A stretch of DNA of 60,539 bases, taken from the NCBI GenBank assembly GCA_900544025.1, contig UQTM01000014.1, positions 1 through 60,539 of the forward strand, in the 5' to 3' direction. The notes below the pieces were generated by a model that searched no databases, was not told the DNA's origin, and saw nothing but the letters and a program-made list of their open reading frames with translations. The stretch is from an uncultured Odoribacter sp. (GTDB lineage: Bacteria > Bacteroidota > Bacteroidia > Bacteroidales > Marinifilaceae). Numbering within the stretch: position 1 is the first letter of the stretch; the number at the start of each line of letters is the position of its first letter. The translations under genes and the position numbers were made by a program. Shown here in pieces: positions 20,489-29,400 of the stretch.

Positions 20489-23400
20489 ATGCGAATGAAA
20501 CGCTTTTTAGTGAGTGTCATGTTGATGTTTTCTTGCTGGCTGGCAAGTGGGCAGGTCTATACCGGAGGAAAAGGGGATGGAGCTGCTATTTCGTGCGTTC
20601 CGCCGGTTGTGACGACATTAAGCCAAACATCTTTTACATGTGTTTCGGATACCATCGTTCTGGCAGTACATGCTACCGGGACTAATTTGAAATATAGATG
20701 GCAGAAACAGGGAGCGAATTTTTTTGAAGATTTACTGCCTCAGGATCGTTATCTGGGATTGGGAACGGATACTTTACGTATCGTTAATCCGACAAGCGTT
20801 GCAGATTCCGGTTATTATCGTTGTCTGGTAGAAAATAGCTGTGATGAAGATATCAGTGAGGTGTTCTATATCAATTTAAACCGGGCTCCCTGGGTGGTCA
20901 ATCCGATGTCTTTGCACGACTATGCGCAGGGTGTGTGTGTCAATACGGGATCGGTAAATTTGATCCCGACCTTCGGCTCGGAGAGGAACGATGTGAGATA
21001 TGCCTGGAAACGGATCGATACATTGAGTGGGGTGACGACACTCTTGCCGGATACGCTCCGGGATTTAAAAGTCAGTCTTGCCGGGCCTGCGGAAAATGCG
21101 GAAGGATTATATGTGGTGACTGCTTATAACGAGTGTGGAATGGCTTCCGATTCTGTTTTCCTGCCTGTTTATAATCTGCCCATGGTCGAATGGACAAATA
21201 TTATTGTCGATGGAGTGCTTTCCTGCTGTGAATTTGAAAACCTGACTTTAAAGGCGAAAATTTCCGGCGGCGGATCGTATTTCTGTTATTTACAGAAGAT
21301 TTATAGAGATTTTGGTGAAACGGATTGGCAGATAGAATACGATTATTCTTTGCCGGCTCCTTCTTTTCCGATCAATATGGTTTCTGTGGCAGAGGGTGGT
21401 TTTTATCGCTGGGCTGTTTATAACGAATGTTCGGACGAGCCGTCTTATAGTGATATTATAGAGCTGAAAGTCGAGAAGAAACCGAGCTTTGTTTATCCGC
21501 CGGCAGAAGTGTACCTGTTTCCGGCAGACACTTTAGTGTGTGAAGGCGGTATGGTGGAATTGATGTGCAAGGCATCCGGTAGCGGAACCAAATACTATTG
21601 GACGAAGGATGGAGTTAGAATAGCGGATTCCGACACGAATCGGCTGATATTAAGAGATATAAAAGAAGAAGATGCAGGAAATTATTTTTGCGTCGCTTAT
21701 AATAACTGTTCCGAGAGAGTGACCAGCCGGTCTATTAAAGTGAGAGTGAATTTACGGCCCCGCTTTGACCGCGATCCCTTTATGAAGCGAAAAGCCTGTG
21801 TGGGCGATTCTGTTACCTATTTTAGTGTTATTCCGAGAGGCAGCGATCCGGGGTACGATAGTTTGCGCTGGTATTTGAATCGCCAGCCTTTATACGATAA
21901 CGGGCATTTTGAAGACTGTACGTCGGAAGATTTTAAAATAAATTATATCGGAGAAAAAGACCTGGGGCTCTATCAGGTAGAGGCTTACAACCAGTGTGGA
22001 GGAACAAAGAGCGAGGTGTTGAATTTGATGGAATTGGCAATCCCGGTATCTTTTAAAAAGGGTGTCGGGGGCTACGATGCCTTGTTGTGTGCCGGAATGG
22101 AGCAGAAACTGTCTGTCAGTGTCACGGGGTCTGCCCCTATCCATTACAAATGGGTATTAAATGAACATTCGTACGAAACCGACACGAACTATGTAAAAGT
22201 TCAGGGACAGGATGTGGTCGATTTGAATAAATACACCGTTTTTGCGTATAATGTCTGCGGAACGGCGGTAGATACCGGGTGGGTGAATGTCGAAGTATTT
22301 GAACATTACGATTTTTCCGGAGAAGGAAAATATTGTGCGGGACACGATCCTACGGGTAAACTGACCCTGAGCGGTTCTTCCGATACGCTGGTCTATAACC
22401 TGTATCGTGATTACGGTATTTTGGTAGATAGTAAGCAGGGGACGGGAGGTCCTTTGAAATTTGAAGATATGGAGGGAGGATTCTATTACATTATGGCAAA
22501 GAATCCCAAGACGGAGTGTGAGCAGGAAATGAACGGAAGGCCGTTCGTTGAAGAACAGGATGCTCCTAAAAAGACAAACTTTTATGTGTCTTCCTATTAT
22601 TGTATGGGAACGACAGGCGCAGAATTGGTATTGACGGAATGGGAAAAAGACGTGCACTACCAATTACAGCGCAATCAGGGAAGTGGTTTTCAGGATGTGC
22701 CTTACTCTGCCTTTACGGGAGGTGTGAGAATTTTTGCCGTTCCGGAGTTGAATTCTCCGGAGGACGGGCAGCCCCGGATTTATAAAGACATGGATTTCGG
22801 TCGCTACCGGGTGGTTGCCACGGGAGTGAACGGATGTACCACGGACATTGTCCTGGAAGATTCTATTTATATGCTGGAAGCTCCTTCCAGACATCATTTA
22901 CAGGCTGTGCATGGCGATACGGTAAATTGCCGGATCGTGCTTTCGGATGGAACGGTGTACATGGATTCCACCCAGCTGGAAGTGGATCGTTTTATCGAAG
23001 GCGCCACTTATACTTTATATAAGAATGGAGTTCCTGATCCCGATAAACAGCCCGACCGGACTTCTCCGATCGGATGGGCGCATATCAATGAGGGGGAATA
23101 TTATGTCTTGGTGGAAACCAGGGAAGGATGTACCGGAACAACCAATAAAGTCAGAATTTATAATGTGGATGCTCCCAAACAGCAAACACTTTCGGCAAGC
23201 GGAAGCCTTTGTGCCGAACTGGATACGGATGTCACGACTAAAACTTTAACGATAGACGGAACCGAGGCCGGGGTAAAATATGAAGTGTATCGGGAAACTC
23301 CGTTTAAGTTATGGGAAACTTTTACCGGAACCGGAACTTCTAAGGATATCTATATCCCGGTGCAAAAAGCGACCTATTATGTTACGGCAACGGACCCGAC

Positions 23401-26400
23401 GGGTAAATGTAAAACTACCTTTAAAGATAACATCACCGTATTGGCGAGTAATTTCCAGGTGGAAACGAATCCCGCCGATATATATCTGGATTCAAAAGGC
23501 TTGACAGCGTGGTTGCACGTGGATATTACGGGGTCGTATGTACAGCCCTTGAACGTCGTTTGGGAAGACGAATCCCAGTTACAGCAGACCGGAGTAATCA
23601 CCTCGCCTAATACGGAATATCATAAACAATATTATTGGCCGTTCTGTCCTTGTGCCGAAAAGCACGATTATTGGGGCTCCGATTGGGTTCACATGTATTC
23701 TCACGGTCCGCAGTGTAATGCTACGAATTGTCCTTATTTATACCACGCTTATAAACCGGCCGAACATGGCTGTGTGTATATGGGCACGGAATACAACACT
23801 TGGGAATGGGGTGGTAAAAGACCTTGGTACGATTTGTATTATTGTCGGGACCAGATTCAGGATGACCAGCAGGAAATTTTTTACGAGAACGACGAATCCA
23901 ATCCTTTCCGGAATCGTCTCACGACTCCGGTGAACGAAGATCGTACGTATAAAGTGACGGTAACCGACGGTGCGGGCTGCGTGCACGAGGATCAGGTCAC
24001 GGTGAGAGTATTGGGCGGAAAGCTCCGAGCCGAAATTATGAAATCGGAAGTTCATAAACATTATGAATATCCGTTCTGTCCTTGTGCGGCACAGCATCGC
24101 GGAGCTCACTATTGCTCTAAAAATTGTAACGACCAGAATTGTATCCGGCTTTATCATGCCCACAAGCACGAAGGGTGTACGAAACGGAAAACGGAATACA
24201 TAGAATATCGCGGAAGTTACCGGAAATACTACGACCTGTATTATTGCTGTACGGAAGAGAGGGCTGCCGATACCATTGTTTATAAGAATGATGAGCTGTT
24301 TTTCTGTTCTCAGGCTAAGGGTGGGGATTACACTTACGATAAGACATGGTCGTTCTATGCTCCGGGATATGCCGATGCGACTTGGGGAGATTTCAAGGGC
24401 GATACGGTGATCTTCCAGGCAAAACAATCCGGCTGGTTGTATCTGCGGGTGACCAGTATGGGACAGGAAGTGAAAGATAGTATCTGGATCGAAGTATATC
24501 GGCGCCCGTTCACCGCTTATATTCAGGACGAGGGTGGAGTGAACCGTATCGATTCGCTTTATCTTTGTAAAGGTGAGGAAACCAAGCTTTATGCTTACAC
24601 GTCGGGAGGAGATAACCCGGTAACTACGGTGCAGTGGTGGGGCGACGACTACGAAGGGCCTAAGGCAGGCTGGTGGATGTTTACGCCGGAAAAGAGTGGC
24701 TGGTTTTATATGACGGCAACGAACGACGACATTATTATAAAGGATAGTGTATATATTCTCTTGCGGGAACGCCCTGCAAAACCGATTGTGGAAAATCCGG
24801 GGGGAAGATGTGTTGCGCCAGGTAATGCAGAAACGATAAAAGTGCAGAGGCCTACGGTTGCCGGGGTGAATTATATTCTGGAATATAGTACGGATAACGG
24901 AGAAACTTTTGTCGAAAAAGATAGATACGACAATTCCAGAGGGGGAGCGATATCGTTTAAAGTGGATAATCCGGTCCGGGATGCCGGAGTGTATCGGGTG
25001 AAAGCCGAAAGCGTAGCGGGCGATCATCACTGTCCCACTTATTCCGATGTGATCGAGTTTATTACCCCTCCTTCACACGATGAGATTACATCGCTGAAAT
25101 ATTGTGAGGGTGAACAGCTGACCATTCAGCTGAATTCGACGAGTGCGGATATGTCTTATTCTATCCTTTCGAATGCGAACGTATTGTTTGAAACCATTAC
25201 TGCGCCTGTCGATTATTTCACCAAACCGTTTGGCGCCGGAACATACAAGATCGTTTACAGGCATAACGGGCATTATCCGTTTGAGAACGGATTGACGGGA
25301 AGTTGTGCCGATACCGTGGATATCGAGATCAAAAAAGTAGAAAAGCCTTTGCAGGTAGATGTGGTTGTCAATGACGGAGCAGGAGCTTGCGAAGGATTGA
25401 ATGCCAAAATAGCGATTCCTTTGACGGAAAGAGGAGTGACCTATTTCTTGGAATCACCTTCCGGTGACCGGATCGATCTTTTTGTGGGCGATGGTAAAGC
25501 ACTCGAAACCACCATTTCAGGACGTTCCTACGGGACTTATCAGGTGATGGGAGAACGGGACGGATGCCCCACGCTGGTAAATTGGTTTACATTCAATCGT
25601 AATCCTAAGCCGGTCGTTCAGGAAGATGTATATTATTGCTATCCTTACGGAAAATTGTCTGCGGGTGAAGGGGTTGAATTGAAATACGACCGCCTGGAAG
25701 CAGACGTAACTTATACCCTGGAACGCGAAGGACGAGTCGTAGCACAGATAGAAGGACCGGGAACAAAGAGCTTTACAAATATAGTGCACGGAAAATATAC
25801 CGTGTTTGCCCGTCACAATGAATCCAATTGCTTCAGTTCTACAACTTTTACCGTTACGGCGGAAGAAGCGCCTAAAGACTTTACTCTTTACGCCGCCTGT
25901 GAGCAGGAAAGAGTTATTAAACTAAAAGGAAGTCAGGTCGGTAGAAAATATGAATTATACCGGGATACGGCACTGATCGACTCCTTGCAGGGAACGGGTG
26001 ACGAACTGTCGTTCGGTGCACACAATGAAACCGGGATATATACTGTCTTGGCTACAGATACGAGAACCGGATGCACTGCTTGGATGAACGGTCAGGTACA
26101 GATTACCGAACTGGCGATTTGTGACCTGATCCAGGAACGTCCTACTTGTTCCGTGACTTCTCTCACCGACTTGATTTATCCGTGTAGTAGTCCGGGGTGG
26201 TCTTACTATCTAAAAGATATTACGACGACCGATACCCTGATGAGCGATATTATCGTGGGAAATGGTGCCGACATTCGTTGGTCGAGTGTTGGGCCGCGAA
26301 TGATCAAACCGTACTATGAACGGCGTGTTTCTAAAGATTCTAAATACATTCTTTACGGACGGGATGTTTGTGGCGACGTAGCTTTGGATACGATCATCGT

Positions 26401-29400
26401 TGGAGTTACTCCGACAGCATCGGGAAAACTATCTACCGAAAATACAGCCAATACAACCATAGAATCCTGTGAGAACGAGTTGGAAAATTTGTATGTATCA
26501 CAGACGACCGCAGGCGCTGATTATGTGCTGATCGGTTTGAAGGACAACGGATACCGTGATTCTTTAACGTTTTATCATGCCGATGCCGCTTCGACGGATA
26601 GAATATTCCTGGGAAGTTACAAAGCTTACAACGAATACCGTTTGGTTATGGATTATAAAGGTTGTTCCAATATGCAATCTATATCCGTGAAATATAAACC
26701 GATGCCGCATTTAACCGGCTTGACGGGGCAAAGCATTTGTAATAACGAGGGAGAATTGATTGTGGAATTGATCAATAAAGTGGAGGATCAGAACTATTAC
26801 CTTTATATCGACAGCAAAGAAAATCCTGTGGATACGATCACTTATTTGGATGCAGGAATCATGACATTTAAACCGCAAACCGAGAACGGGCGGTATTGGG
26901 TGATTGCTGAAAATATAGAAAGATTGGGAGGCGGATACGCCAGAGAATGTCGCGATACGATGCAGCCTACTTTTGCCATCGGTCAGGCTCCTCAGGCTTA
27001 TGAAATCACGCGTTATCCTGAATATGACCAGGGCAATATTTACCTCTGTAAAGGGGATACGGGACAGATTATTTTGGGAAGAACCGAGAAAACGGTCGAA
27101 TATGCCTTATGGAAAGATGGAGTAGAATATTCCGACCACAGGCAGTTCCGGAAAGACGGAGGAATGCTTTCTTTCCCTGTTGCCGAATCCGGAGTTTATT
27201 CTGTTGTCGGATATTTGGGAACCTGCCAGCAGGAAATGCTGAACACGATCACCGTTTATGTCGATACCATGCCGGATCTGGAACTTTATGATACATATTA
27301 TTATTGTAAAGGGGCGGAAACGGGTGCAAAGATCGAAGTGTATGGAGCACCTTACTTATGTACTTTCGAATTGAGGGATGGAGGTTTAGGTTCTCCGGCA
27401 TTGGAATACGATACGGTTCGTTTTTATCATGGGGATGGAATCAGTGATACGATATCTTTCAATCACCTTTGTCCTGCGGGAGAAAAATACGAATATATAC
27501 TGACCTTCCAGACACGTGGCGGTTGTCGTCGTCACCACAAATTCGATGTGGTTGAAGCCGTACCGCCCACTAATTTCGATGTGATCAGCACGGCGAATGC
27601 CGTTTGCGAAGGGGAATGCACCAGCTTTGCCGTTGTCGGCGATCAGAACAATGTGGAATATTCTTTAATGAAAGTAAGTGGTAGCGGTGACTACGAGTAC
27701 CATGATAATTATATTTTGGGCTGGGGAGACCGGGACACCTTGTGGTTCCCTTATCCGGTGTGCGAACGGGGGGAATATTATATCACCGCGACCTACTATT
27801 CACGGCCTCAATGTGTAACACATTTGAAAGTGAACGGAATGGATACCGTACGTCTTTTGGATATGGACACGATCCGGGAATGTGAATTTGAAAGCTATAA
27901 TGTTCATTATTGCGCCGATACAAAATTAGGTGGAACGATTAAACTGCTCAACGCCCAGCAGGGAGTGAAGTATTATCTATGCCGGGAAGGCATGGACCCG
28001 AATCATGTGGGAAATATGTGGCAGAAAACTTGTACAGTGGAAGGTGAAACCCTGGAATGGGAAAACATTCCTTCTACGAAGGTTTGTGACGGAGGCGATT
28101 TCGATGTGTCCACTCAATACCGGGTGTTTGCAAGGAATACGGTTAGTCAGTGTACGAAATGGATGAAAGGTCCGATTGAAGTTATCGCTGACAATAGTGT
28201 TACGATAAGTGCAGTAACTTATCCTTATTATGAATTCTGTGAGGGAGAAGGCGTGTTGCTGAAGGCAAGAGCCGAGGGCTGTGGATTGTCGTACGAATGG
28301 TATCGGGTAGGAACCACTTCCGGTGCGATTTCAGTGGGACGGGATGCAGACTTGAAAATCGGAGCTTCCGGAAGCTATTATTGCAAAGTGTCTAATACTT
28401 GTGGAACAGCGGAAACACAACCTAAGATCACTGTGAATGTCAAAGACTCTACGAGTTTCAATCCGATGGGTATAAAATACCTTTGTGAAGGTTCTACCGA
28501 CATGATCCATAGTGAATTCTTCGGTGTAAATGATGGAGATTACATTTGGTATAGGGCGGAGAATCCGAGCCGGGTATTGAGTACGCGCCCATGGTTAGAA
28601 TTTACCAATGCTACCATGGCGGATCAGGGTTATTATGTATGTGTCGGCGGCTCTGTAAGGAAAGGTTATTGTAATGTTTATGCAGATACTGTTTTTGTGC
28701 AGATAGAACGGCATGTCGATAGTGCTGCATTGGTATTGAAATACGATACGATTTGTTCCGGGACGACCAAAGCAATGTCTGTAAATCTTACCGGCTATAC
28801 GGTTCAATGGTATTTTAACGGCGAAGAGATTCCGGGAGAGACGACGAATGCTTATTCCAAGACATTCCAGACGGGTGATGCCGGTCTTTATTCCATAAAG
28901 ATCAGTGGAATGTGTGGAGATAGAGACCTGATTCCGATTTATAAAATCGCTGTAGATACGACGATAGAGTATTTGGGATACCTGGAAAATAAATACCTCT
29001 GCTCATCTTCGCCTTTGCAATTATCGGTGAGAACTTCGCCGATGGCAGGCGTACGGTATGTATGGCAGGAATTGATTGCAGGACAACCGGCAAAAACGGT
29101 AGGTTATAAAGCGGATACAACGGTTGTTGTACCGGAGGGTGTATCCCATGTAACTTATAGGGTTTATTATTACAATACCTGTAACGACTTCACGACGAGC
29201 GCTTATAAAGATATGGAAGTCGAAGTCGCTACTAATATCAAGCATACGACACCGTGGCCGGAAGAAATGACCTTCTGTGAAGGTGATCCTGTCAGTGAAG
29301 ACGACCGGAAATTGGCGGTGACTTTAACCGGAACGATGATCTACGATTATGTTTGGTTATTTACTCCTGCCGGCTCTACCCAGATAGATACGGTAGCCAG

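Larger units (their letters stand above)
22331..28190 (+). repeat. Array of ~16 Cys-x-G / Y-x-L repeats in the second giant
   Basis: The ~93-residue unit is the same as in the first giant: Cys near the start, I-x-L-x-G, V-x-Y-x-L, G-x-G turn, G-x-Y-x-V-x-A, second Cys. I count about 16 units by eye, four before the PKD-like interruption (about 23450-24790) and twelve after. The first giant also has four units before its interruption, so positions are conserved while copy number after it differs. Confidence 0.7.

Noticed and set aside
20489..20560. Possible lipoprotein signal (Cys in the signal peptide of the 3902-residue protein)
   Set aside because: The residues before that Cys (M-F-S) do not form a lipobox, and a better SPase I site (A-S-G/Q) follows.
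23738..25030. A 430-codon minus-strand open frame inside the second giant gene
   Set aside because: Same pattern: antisense shadow of a repeat-coding region, with composition unlike real proteins here.
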